A DNA stretch of 64,000 nucleotides, taken from Chromobacterium amazonense (GTDB taxonomy: Bacteria > Pseudomonadota > Gammaproteobacteria > Burkholderiales > Chromobacteriaceae). The stretch covers positions 1-64,000 of the forward strand of contig NZ_MKCR01000009.1 of assembly GCF_001855565.1 (NCBI RefSeq). Direction: 5' to 3'. The notes under the pieces are model-generated. The model was not told where the DNA came from. It saw only the letters and a program-made list of their open reading frames with translations, and ran no database searches. The position numbers and the translations under genes are program-made. Shown here piece by piece: positions 37,285 through 44,971 of this stretch (positions within the stretch are counted from its first letter, which is position 1; every line of letters starts with the position of its first letter).

Positions 37285-37458
37285 GATGCGATCCTTGTGT
37301 CTAGATAGGGGGCGGACGACGAGCGCAGCGACGTTGGTGGAATGCGGCATTCGTGCTGGGCGAGGCGCAGGCCGTTGACGCGTGCCGGAATGGTATATTG
37401 TGGTTTATTGGCTGATAATCCGTTTTTATGGAAAGGGATTGTAGATTGGAAGTGGACA

Positions 37459-38415
37459 ATGAAAGTGGAACACTTCGCCGCGATACCCATCTTCGTCGCC
37501 GTGGTGGAGGCGGGCAGCTTTTCCGCCGCCGCGGCCAAGCTGGGTTTGACCAAATCCGCCGTCAGCAAGCGGGTACAGCAGTTGGAGGCCGCGCTGAACG
37601 TGCGGCTATTGCAGCGCACGACGCGCAGCCTGAGCCTGACCGAGGCCGGTGAACGCTATTACGACCGCGCGCGCGGCGCATTGGCGCTGGCCAGAGAGGC
37701 GGAGGAGGTGGCCGCCGGCCTGCAGGGCAGGCCGCAGGGATTGCTGCGCATCAGCGTGCCGATGGCTTTTGGCCGACTGCACGTGTCGCCATTGGTGCCG
37801 GCGTTTCTGCGCCGCTATCCGGACATCCAGCTGGACATGGCGATGGACGATCGCATGGTGGACCTGGTGGAAGGCGGCTACGACCTGGCGGTGCGCATCG
37901 GCAATCTGCCCGGCAACAGCATGGTGGCGCGGCGCATCGCGCCGTGCCGGGTGGTGATGTGCGCGTCGCCGGCCTATCTGGCCGAATACGGCGCGCCCAG
38001 CCATCCGGCTGATCTGGCCCGGCATAACTGCCTCTGTTATTCCTATTACCGCGGCGGCGCCTATTGGACGTTTCATGGACCGCAGGGCGAAATTCGCGTG
38101 CAGCCGCGCGGCAACTATCAGGTGAACAACAGCGAGGCGCGGCGCGACGCGCTGCTGGCGGGACTCGGCATTTGCGAAATGCCCACCTTCATTGTCGGCC
38201 CGGACCTGGCCGCCGGCAGGTTGTTGCCGGTCTTGACCGACTACCCGCTGCCGTTGCACGCCATCCATGCGGTGTTTCCGGAACGCCGCCGCTTGCCGGC
38301 CAAGGCGCGCGCTTTCATCGATTTCCTCGATGAGAGGCTGGGTGGGGACGCGCCATTGTGGGATGAAGGACTGCCCCCATCTGTGCTGTCACCGCAAACA
38401 GGGAAACCATCATGA
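37459..38415 (+). CDS. LysR-family transcriptional regulator
   Basis: 318 residues. The N-terminal winged helix is at about 5-65 (FVAVVEAGSFSAAAAKLGLTKSAVSKRVQQLE), followed by a periplasmic-binding-like effector domain of the AaeR/DmlR type. It is divergent from the DUF606 transporter pair, the classic arrangement for a LysR target, and its stop overlaps the photolyase start (ATGA). A TATATT -10-like element lies near 37391. The effector is unknown. Confidence 0.9.
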   Translation: MKVEHFAAIPIFVAVVEAGSFSAAAAKLGLTKSAVSKRVQQLEAALNVRLLQRTTRSLSLTEAGERYYDRARGALALAREAEEVAAGLQGRPQGLLRISVPMAFGRLHVSPLVPAFLRRYPDIQLDMAMDDRMVDLVEGGYDLAVRIGNLPGNSMVARRIAPCRVVMCASPAYLAEYGAPSHPADLARHNCLCYSYYRGGAYWTFHGPQGEIRVQPRGNYQVNNSEARRDALLAGLGICEMPTFIVGPDLAAGRLLPVLTDYPLPLHAIHAVFPERRRLPAKARAFIDFLDERLGGDAPLWDEGLPPSVLSPQTGKPS

Positions 38416-39827
38416 GCAAACGCTATCGCACAGCGCTGCTGTGGCTGCGCCGCGATTTGCGGCTGGACGACCATGCCGCCTTCTACCACGCGCTGAAACA
38501 CAGCCAGGCGGTGGTGCCGGTCTTCGTGTTCGACCGCGCCATTCTCGACGCGCTGCCGCGCGATGACCGCCGCGTGGATTTCATCTGGCAGAGCGCGGCG
38601 GCGCTGAAGGCGGAACTGAATGCCTTGGGCGGCGACCTGCTGGTGCGCCACGGCGTGCCGCAGGATGACATTCCCAAGTTGGCGGCGGAGCTGGGCGCCG
38701 ATGCGGTGTTCTGCAACCGCGATTACGAACCCGCCGCTCGCGCGCGCGACGCCGAGGTGGAAAAGCGGCTGGCGGAGCAGGGCATCGCCTTCCATCACAG
38801 CAAGGATCAGGTGATCTTTGAAACCGACGAAGTGCTGACCGGCGCCGGCAAGCCTTTCGGCGTTTTCACGCCGTACAAGAATGCCTGGCTGAAGGCGCTG
38901 ACGCCCTTCCATCTGCAGGCCTATCCGGTGCGGCGTTATCTCGATGCGCTGATGCCGCGCCAGCCGGAGGCGATGCCTAGCCTGGAGAGCTTGGGATTCC
39001 AGCCCAGCGATCTCTCCTCCTTGCCGGTGAAGGCGGGCGCCGAGGGCGCGGAGGCGCTGTTTGCCGATTTCGCCCGCCGCATCGCCCATTACAAAACTGC
39101 CCGCGATTTCCCCGGCATCAAGGGCGTTTCTTATCTGAGCGTCCATCTGCGCTTCGGCACTATTTCCATCCGCCGGTTGGCCGCCTTTGCCTGGCATGAC
39201 GGCGGAGAGGGAGCGATGAGCTGGCTCAACGAACTGATCTGGCGCGATTTCTACCAGCAAGTGCTGTGGCACCGGCCGGATGTGGTCGAGCATGCCTTCA
39301 AGCCAGAATACGACGCGCTGCCGTTTCCGAATCATCAACAATGGTTCGATGCCTGGCGCGAGGGCCGCACCGGCTACCCGCTGGTGGACGCTGCGATGCG
39401 CCAGCTGAACCGCAGCGGCTATATGCACAATCGGCTGCGCATGGTGGCGGCCAGCTTTCTGGTCAAGGACCTGCTGATAGACTGGCGCTGGGGCGAGCGC
39501 TACTTCGCCGAGAAACTGCTGGATTTCGACCTGGCGGCCAATAACGGCGGCTGGCAATGGGCCGCCAGCACCGGCTGCGACGCCCAGCCGTATTTCCGGA
39601 TTTTCAACCCGGTGAGCCAGAGCGAGAAGTTCGACGCCGACGGCCGTTTCATCCGCCGCTATGTGCCGGAGCTGGCGCGGCTGCCTGACAAGCTGATCCA
39701 CGCCCCGTGGCTGGCCAGGCCGGAGCAGTTGATGGATGCGGGCGTGCGGCTGGGCCGCGATTACCCGCATCCCATCGTCGACCACGCCGTGCAGCGCGAG
39801 CAGGCATTGGCCTTGTTCAAGCGCTGA
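38412..39827 (+). CDS. phrB: Deoxyribodipyrimidine photo-lyase (CPD photolyase)
   Basis: 471 residues. The N-terminal alpha/beta antenna domain (ALLWLRRDLRLDDHAAFYHA) is followed by the FAD domain, with TGYPLVDAAMRQL, MHNRLRMVAASFLVKDLL and the C-terminal ANNGGWQWAASTGCDAQPYFRIFNP block. It repairs UV-induced cyclobutane pyrimidine dimers using blue light. It is translationally coupled to the LysR gene. Its end overlaps the convergent AraC gene by 11 bp. Confidence 0.95.
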   Translation: MSKRYRTALLWLRRDLRLDDHAAFYHALKHSQAVVPVFVFDRAILDALPRDDRRVDFIWQSAAALKAELNALGGDLLVRHGVPQDDIPKLAAELGADAVFCNRDYEPAARARDAEVEKRLAEQGIAFHHSKDQVIFETDEVLTGAGKPFGVFTPYKNAWLKALTPFHLQAYPVRRYLDALMPRQPEAMPSLESLGFQPSDLSSLPVKAGAEGAEALFADFARRIAHYKTARDFPGIKGVSYLSVHLRFGTISIRRLAAFAWHDGGEGAMSWLNELIWRDFYQQVLWHRPDVVEHAFKPEYDALPFPNHQQWFDAWREGRTGYPLVDAAMRQLNRSGYMHNRLRMVAASFLVKDLLIDWRWGERYFAEKLLDFDLAANNGGWQWAASTGCDAQPYFRIFNPVSQSEKFDADGRFIRRYVPELARLPDKLIHAPWLARPEQLMDAGVRLGRDYPHPIVDHAVQREQALALFKR

Positions 39828-40641
39828 GTCCCTCTTGCCACTGGCCTGCTTGCAGAAATTGGCGGCGGTAGCGTTCCGGCGACGCGCCCAGCTGTTTTTG
39901 GAACATGGCGATGAAGGCCGACGGCGTGGCGTAACCCAGCTGCGCCGAAATGGCCTGCACGCTGTCGCCCTGGCGCAGCCGCGCCAGCGCCTCCACCAGC
40001 CTGGCCCGGCCGCGCCATTGGCCAAAACTGATGCCCAGTTCGCGCTGGAACAGCCGCGCCAGCGTGCGCTCGGTGCTGTACACCTTTTCCGCCCATTCTT
40101 TCAGCGGCGTGGCGTCGGCCGGGTCCTGGCGGATGGCGTCCAGTATCGGCCGCAGCAGTTTGTGCGGGCTGTCGGGCAGATAACTGGCCTCATGCGCCGA
40201 CTCTTGCAGGCGCCGGCACAGCAGCTCGGCCTGGCGGATGTCCCAGGGATCGCTTGGCACGGTGATCTGCCGCAGGCTGAAGTCGTCCAATAGCGCGCGC
40301 ACCAGCGGCGTCTGCTCGATCAGGCAGGTATGGCCGGGCAGCCGCGCCGCCAGCTCATCGCAGACATAGATCGAGGTGTAATGCATGGCCTGCCGGATGT
40401 ACGCGGCGTGCGGCACCTCCGGCGGGGTCCACAGCAGGTATTGCGCCGGCGCCACCACCTTGCCCTCGTCCAGCAGCAGCTCCACCAGGCCCAGGCTGAT
40501 CCGGTTGAGTTGCCCCCAGCGATGGCGATGGCGGGCGAATTCGCTTTTCGGCGTGAAGCGGTGGTAGCGGAAGGTCAGCGGCGCCGGCTCGGGCAGGCTG
40601 CTGTCGCTGGCGAAGTAATCATCGCCGGTATCGGTGGCCAT
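39817..40641 (-). CDS. AraC-family transcriptional regulator
   Basis: 274 residues. An N-terminal cupin sensing domain (RHRHRWGQLNRISLG ... WTPPEVPHAAY) is followed by the C-terminal double helix-turn-helix (AEKVYSTERTLARLFQRELG ... AISAQLGYATPSAFIAMFQKQLGASPERYRR). It is divergent from the EamA exporter. The 95-bp spacer holds a perfect palindrome (40683-40701), which is its likely binding site. The ATG at 40641 sits just before the sensing domain. Confidence 0.9.
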   Translation of the reverse strand: MATDTGDDYFASDSSLPEPAPLTFRYHRFTPKSEFARHRHRWGQLNRISLGLVELLLDEGKVVAPAQYLLWTPPEVPHAAYIRQAMHYTSIYVCDELAARLPGHTCLIEQTPLVRALLDDFSLRQITVPSDPWDIRQAELLCRRLQESAHEASYLPDSPHKLLRPILDAIRQDPADATPLKEWAEKVYSTERTLARLFQRELGISFGQWRGRARLVEALARLRQGDSVQAISAQLGYATPSAFIAMFQKQLGASPERYRRQFLQAGQWQEGLSA

Positions 40642-40682
40642 ATTGTCCGGTTTGCCTGAGTAGATTGTCTGTTTTGCATTAT

Positions 40683-40701
40683 ATCGTCCATAACGGACGA
40701 T
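40683..40701. promoter_or_regulatory. Palindromic operator between AraC gene and EamA exporter gene
   Basis: ATCGTCC-ATAAC-GGACGAT, a perfect 7-bp inverted repeat, 42 bp from the AraC start and 36 bp from the exporter start. It is a candidate target of the AraC regulator. Confidence 0.6.
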
Positions 40702-40736
40702 TTTAAAATAGAACAATCTTGTAGAAGGAGGCTGTG

Positions 40737-41633
40737 ATGGCCATGCTGTTTCCCCTGCTGGCGGTGCTGATCTGGGCCGCCAATACCATTGTTTCCAAGG
40801 CCGCCGCCCAGGTGCTGGACCCGGCGGCGATCTCGCTTTACCGCTGGCTGCTTGCCTCGCTGGTATTGATGCCATTCTGCCTGCCGGCCGTGCGCCGCCA
40901 TCTGGGCGAGCTGAAGCGCTGGCTGCCCAGGCTGCTGGTGCTGGCCATGTTGGGCATGGTGATGTTCCAGTGCCTGGCCTATTACGCCGCGCACAGCACC
41001 AGCGCCACCAATATGGGCGTGATCACCGCCTTGGTGCCGCTATTGGGCTTGTTATTGAACGCGGCGGTATTCCGCCAGCCAGTCGGCGCCATGGCCTGGC
41101 TGGGCGTGGCGGTGTCCTTTTCCGGCGTGGCTTATCTGCTGGGACAAGGCGATCCGCTGAGCCTGTTGGCGCATGGCATTAACCCGGGGGATGCGCTGAT
41201 GCTCGCCGGAGCGGCTGCGTATGCCTTGTACGGCATCTTGCTCAAGCGCTGGGCGCCGCCGTTCGGCGCCTGGGTCAATCTGTACCTGCAAGCCAGCCTG
41301 GCGGTGCTGCTGCTGTTGCCGCTGACCTTCACCGCGCAAAGCATGGCCATTCCTGCCAAGGGCATCGGTCTGGTGTTGTTCGCAGGCATAGGGTCATCGG
41401 TGATGGCGGCCTATTTTTGGATGCGCGGCATCCAGAAACTGGGCAGCGAGCGCACCGCCATTTTCATGAATTTATTGCCGCTGTTCACGGCCTTGCTGGC
41501 CAGCGCGCTGCTGGGGGAAACCATCCGCCACTACCATTGGCTGGGCGGCGCCTTGATCTTGCTGGGTGTGGCGTTGGGACAGGGATTGTTGCGGGTTCGG
41601 CCGGGGCTGATATTGTCTTTCGTGAATAAATGA
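40737..41633 (+). CDS. EamA-family (DMT) exporter
   Basis: 298 residues with ten membrane helices in two repeats. Family hallmarks are AVLIWAANTIVSKAAAQ at the start and the second EamA repeat from about residue 150 (ALMLAGAAAYALYGILLKRW). It probably exports an amino acid or small toxic metabolite. The ATG at 40737 has AAGGAGG with a 5-bp gap, and a GTG immediately before it is in frame. It is divergent from its likely AraC regulator. Confidence 0.88.
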   Translation: MAMLFPLLAVLIWAANTIVSKAAAQVLDPAAISLYRWLLASLVLMPFCLPAVRRHLGELKRWLPRLLVLAMLGMVMFQCLAYYAAHSTSATNMGVITALVPLLGLLLNAAVFRQPVGAMAWLGVAVSFSGVAYLLGQGDPLSLLAHGINPGDALMLAGAAAYALYGILLKRWAPPFGAWVNLYLQASLAVLLLLPLTFTAQSMAIPAKGIGLVLFAGIGSSVMAAYFWMRGIQKLGSERTAIFMNLLPLFTALLASALLGETIRHYHWLGGALILLGVALGQGLLRVRPGLILSFVNK

Positions 41634-42195
41634 TACATTCCATTAACAAAAATTTACTTCGTTTTTGAGGCGTTTCATTGCGCATATAAAATAATCAGCG
41701 CAGCAATTTTTCATGATTCCGCATGTTTGGCCGATGTCATGGCAGATTGCTGCGCAGTTCCAGATGGCCTCGCAGAAATGCGAAGTGACTGGGGTGTTGA
41801 CGTAAATAAATAGCTGGGCGTACCATCGCCGCGTTTTCATTACTGGGGGCTGATGCCTTGGAAAGTTGCAGTAGTAGTTGGTTATCTACCGGGTCGCGCT
41901 GACCGGCACAGGCATCGTTCCATTCTATTGGCCGCTGTCTTGCCGTGAAGCCAGACAGTGCGCATCTCAGGCGTGGCCATCCGGCCCGCGCCGCGTACTT
42001 ACCCCTATACCGTTACTGCTGATGACCGCGTACCGAACCGATTCGGACGCCTAAATCAGGTTTGCGCACGTGCGTGCTTGCATACGCTGAGCGTTTTCGC
42101 TCGCCGACGCAGCCACGCTCGTGCCCGCATGCCTTCGTTTGCTTGCAAAACGACGGGCGGCCCCCGCTTGCGCTGCCCGCACGGAGACGATGACA
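41634..42195 (+). promoter_or_regulatory. Long intergenic region / structured leader of the Nramp-related gene
   Basis: 562 bp without a gene. The first 200 bp are A+T-rich. From 41851 the sequence can fold. A closing stem GATGCC (41852-41857) / GGCATC (41911-41916) encloses GTAG / CTAC (41871-41874, 41886-41889) and GGTC / GACC (41892-41895, 41901-41904). A separate 8-bp hairpin follows (41933-41940 with 41953-41960), and GAGCG-TTTT-CGCTC lies near 42088-42101. A metal-responsive leader RNA is possible. I could not match it by eye to the M-box or yybP-ykoY cores. Confidence 0.35.
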
Positions 42196-43842
42196 ATGAC
42201 AAATGCCGTCAAGAACGAAGCTGTATTGGACAGCGCCCACGTCGGAGACATCCGCGGCGCATTTGGCACCATCCGCCACGGCGACGTGGCTGCCCGCACC
42301 GGCATCTGGCAGCGCCTGCGCACGCTGTTGGCCATCTTGGGCCCTGGTTTGATCGTGATGGTCGGCGACAACGACGCCGGCGCCTTCAGCACCTACGCCC
42401 AGGCCGGCCAGAACTATGGCACCTCGCTGCTGTGGACGCTGATCCTGCTGATCCCGGTGCTGTACGTGAATCAGGAAATGGTGCTGCGCCTAGGGGCCGT
42501 CACCGGCGTCGGCCATGCCCGGCTGATCCTGGAGCGCTTCGGCAAATTCTGGGGCGCCTTCAGCGCCATCGACCTGTTCCTGCTGAACGCGCTGACCATC
42601 GTCACCGAATTCATCGGCATCACCCTGGCCCTGCAGTATCTGGGCCTGCCCAAGGAGTGGGGGGTAGTCGCGGCCGCGCTGCTGGTGATGGCCGCCGCGA
42701 GCACCGGGGATTTCCGCCGCTTTGAGCGTTTTGCCATGATCCTGGTGGTGTTCAGCCTGTTTCTGGTGCCGGTTTTCATGATGGTGCATCCGCCGATGGG
42801 GCAGATCGGCCATGACCTGCTGGTGCCGGGCATGCCGGCCGGCGGCAAGCTGTCCGACGTGATGCTGCTGATCATAGCCATCGTCGGCACTACCGTGGCG
42901 CCGTGGCAGTTGTTCTTCCAGCAAAGCTATGTGATCGACAAGCGCATCACCCCGCGCTTCATCAAGTACGAACGCGCCGACCTGTGGCTGGGCATCGTGC
43001 TGGTGCTGATCGGCGCCATTGCCATCATCGGCATGGCTGCCGCGCTGTTTGCCGGCAAGCCGGAGTTCGGTAATTTCCAGGATGCCGGCGCCGTCGCCGC
43101 CGGCCTGGGCAAGTATCACAGCCATCTGGCCGGCGTGCTGTTCTCTATCGCGCTGATCGACGCCAGCCTGATCGGCGCCAGCGCCGTGTCGCTGTCCACC
43201 GCTTACGCGTTGGCCGACGTGCTGAACATGAAGCATTCGCTGCACCGCAAGCCGAGCGACGCGCGGGCCTTCTATCTGGTCTACTTTCTGCTGATCGCAG
43301 GCGCCGCCGCGCTGGTGCTGATCCCGGGCGTGCCGCTGGGATTGCTGACCAACGCCGTGCAAACCCTGGCCGGCGTGCTGCTGCCGTCCGCATCCGTATT
43401 CCTGCTGCTGCTGTGCAATGACAAGGAAGTGCTGGGCCCGTGGGTGAACGGCCGTTGGACCAATCTGTTTACCGGCGCGGTGGCGGCCGTGCTGGTGTTG
43501 TTGTCGGTGATTTTGACTGCCTCCGTGCTGTGGCCGGATATTTCCAGCCAGACCATCATCAATGTGCTGGTCGGCGGCGGCATCATCGGCGGCATCGTGG
43601 TGATTGCCGCGCATACCGTGAAACTGCGCCGCGACGCCGAAACCGGGGCCGATCTGGCTGACGAAGCCAAACCCAGCAAGCTGTATATGCAGACCTGGCG
43701 CATGCCGCCGCTGGACCAGTTGAAGCCCATGGTACTGTCGCGCGCCAATCGTCTGTGGATGGCGGTATTGCGCGGCTATCTGGTCGTGGCTGTCATCATG
43801 GTGGTGTATAAAGTGACGCAAGTCGCCTTGCTAGGCCACTGA
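42196..43842 (+). CDS. Nramp-related divalent metal transporter with non-canonical metal site
   Basis: 548 residues with about 11 membrane helices. It is clearly related to Nramp/MntH (LGPGLIVMVGDNDAGAFSTYAQAG ... GTTVAPWQLFFQQ). In canonical Nramp the TM1 motif is DPGN and TM6 has MPH. Here TM1 reads Asp60-Ala-Gly-Ala63 and TM6 has Ala-Pro-Trp, so the selective methionine and the asparagine are lost. Loss of the methionine is a feature of Nramp-related Mg2+ transporters, and mgtC is the next gene, so Mg2+ (or another hard cation) is a reasonable inference. GGAG lies 9 bp before the ATG at 42196. Confidence 0.82.
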   Translation: MTNAVKNEAVLDSAHVGDIRGAFGTIRHGDVAARTGIWQRLRTLLAILGPGLIVMVGDNDAGAFSTYAQAGQNYGTSLLWTLILLIPVLYVNQEMVLRLGAVTGVGHARLILERFGKFWGAFSAIDLFLLNALTIVTEFIGITLALQYLGLPKEWGVVAAALLVMAAASTGDFRRFERFAMILVVFSLFLVPVFMMVHPPMGQIGHDLLVPGMPAGGKLSDVMLLIIAIVGTTVAPWQLFFQQSYVIDKRITPRFIKYERADLWLGIVLVLIGAIAIIGMAAALFAGKPEFGNFQDAGAVAAGLGKYHSHLAGVLFSIALIDASLIGASAVSLSTAYALADVLNMKHSLHRKPSDARAFYLVYFLLIAGAAALVLIPGVPLGLLTNAVQTLAGVLLPSASVFLLLLCNDKEVLGPWVNGRWTNLFTGAVAAVLVLLSVILTASVLWPDISSQTIINVLVGGGIIGGIVVIAAHTVKLRRDAETGADLADEAKPSKLYMQTWRMPPLDQLKPMVLSRANRLWMAVLRGYLVVAVIMVVYKVTQVALLGH

Positions 43843-43895
43843 TCGGCAAGGTATGGTTGTGGCCGGTTGCGCGGCGAGGCGCAGCCGGCGGAGCG

Positions 43896-43919
43896 AAACC
43901 GCCCGTTTGGGCGGTTTTT
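43896..43919 (+). terminator. Intrinsic terminator of the Nramp-related gene
   Basis: AAACCGCCC-GTTT-GGGCGGTTT followed by TT, 54 bp after the stop. Confidence 0.8.
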
Positions 43920-43937
43920 CGCATGAGGGAGGGTTCC

Positions 43938-43962
43938 TCGTGGCTTTCGCGGAAAGCCACGA
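43938..43962 (+). other. Perfect hairpin in mgtC leader
   Basis: TCGTGGCTTTC-GCG-GAAAGCCACGA, an 11-bp perfect inverted repeat with no T tract, 45 bp before the mgtC start. It is a possible operator or RNA control element for mgtC. Confidence 0.5.
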
Positions 43963-44007
43963 TGCACGTTCCTTATACACATAACAACTCTACAAGCAGG
44001 AGGACGC

Positions 44008-44736
44008 ATGCACTACAACCTGCATAACTTGTTCGATTTTGATTTATTCGGCTTGTTGCATTCCGCCATTTGTCTGGCCATGGCTTTTGTTTGCGGCACG
44101 GTGATCGGCCTGGAGCGGCAATACCGCCAGCGCACCGCCGGGCTGCGCACCAACGCGCTGGTGGCAGTCAGCGCCGCCGCTTTCGTCAATATGGCGCTGC
44201 AACTGGATGGCTCCGGCAGCGCCTCCAGAGTGGTGGCCTATGTCGTGTCCGGGGTGGGTTTTCTCGGCGCCGGCACCATCATGAAAGAAGGCCTGAACGT
44301 GCGCGGCCTGAACACAGCGGCCACGCTGTGGGGCTCGGCGGCCACCGGCGCCTGCGCCGGCGCGGGCATGCTGGGCCAGGCCATTTTGACCACGGTGTTC
44401 GTGCTGGCGGTCAACACGCTGCTGCGGCCGGTGGTGAACTCGATCAACCGCCGTCCGATCGACGACGACGCCAGCGAAGTCACGTATCAGTTGTGCGTGA
44501 TTTCCACTCGCGAGCAGCAGAAGCAGGCGCTGGCGCATGTGGGGGAGCTATTGGAGCGGGCCAATTATCCGGTGGGCGATCTGGATGTGGAGGCCTTTGG
44601 CGACGACGAGGTGGAAATGACCGCCACGCTGCTGGCCACCTCGGTGGATTCGGACGAGTTGGACCGCATTGCCGACGAATTGGCGGCCAAGCCGTACATC
44701 AGCCAGGCTTACTGGAATACCAGCACCAGCGAGTAA
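44008..44736 (+). CDS. mgtC: MgtC/SapB-family membrane protein
   Basis: 242 residues. The N-terminal four-to-five helix MgtC domain (about 15-145) has GTVIGLERQYRQRTAGLRTNALV, GVGFLGAGTIMKEG and VRGLNTAATLWGSAATGAC, all hallmarks. The C-terminal ~90-residue soluble ACT-like domain is as in Salmonella MgtC. MgtC proteins act in low-Mg2+ adaptation and control of F-type ATPase. A strong AGGAGG precedes the ATG. It is adjacent to the Nramp-related carrier, separated by a terminator and a hairpin. Confidence 0.9.
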   Translation: MHYNLHNLFDFDLFGLLHSAICLAMAFVCGTVIGLERQYRQRTAGLRTNALVAVSAAAFVNMALQLDGSGSASRVVAYVVSGVGFLGAGTIMKEGLNVRGLNTAATLWGSAATGACAGAGMLGQAILTTVFVLAVNTLLRPVVNSINRRPIDDDASEVTYQLCVISTREQQKQALAHVGELLERANYPVGDLDVEAFGDDEVEMTATLLATSVDSDELDRIADELAAKPYISQAYWNTSTSE

Positions 44737-44971
44737 TCGTGCGTAGTAGCGCAGGCAGCCGCCTGGACGCGAGTCCGGCGGCTGTTTTGCATTTGGCGGC
44801 AGCCCGGCAGGGTAGGCATGCGCACGCCTTGTTCAGAGTCAAAGTTTATGACGGACAGTGTTACAATCGAGACAGGTTTTTAGTTGTCGCGCGGCATGGT
44901 TTTTCTCCAGCGCCGGCGGCGGGGTAATCCACGGGCGGCCGCAGCGGCGCCCGGCTTCTCGAGACAGCCTT

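Noticed and set aside
38241-40025. 594-codon minus-strand frame across the photolyase gene
   Set aside because: Antisense to phrB, whose cofactor and DNA-binding motifs are all present on the plus strand.
41643-41840. 65-codon minus-strand frame upstream of the Nramp-related gene
   Set aside because: Odd Cys-rich composition, no ribosome site and A+T-rich non-coding context.
42490-43821. 443-codon His/Gln-rich minus-strand frame
   Set aside because: Antisense shadow of the Nramp-related membrane protein; the Q/H-rich composition is typical of the reverse strand of Leu/Val codons.
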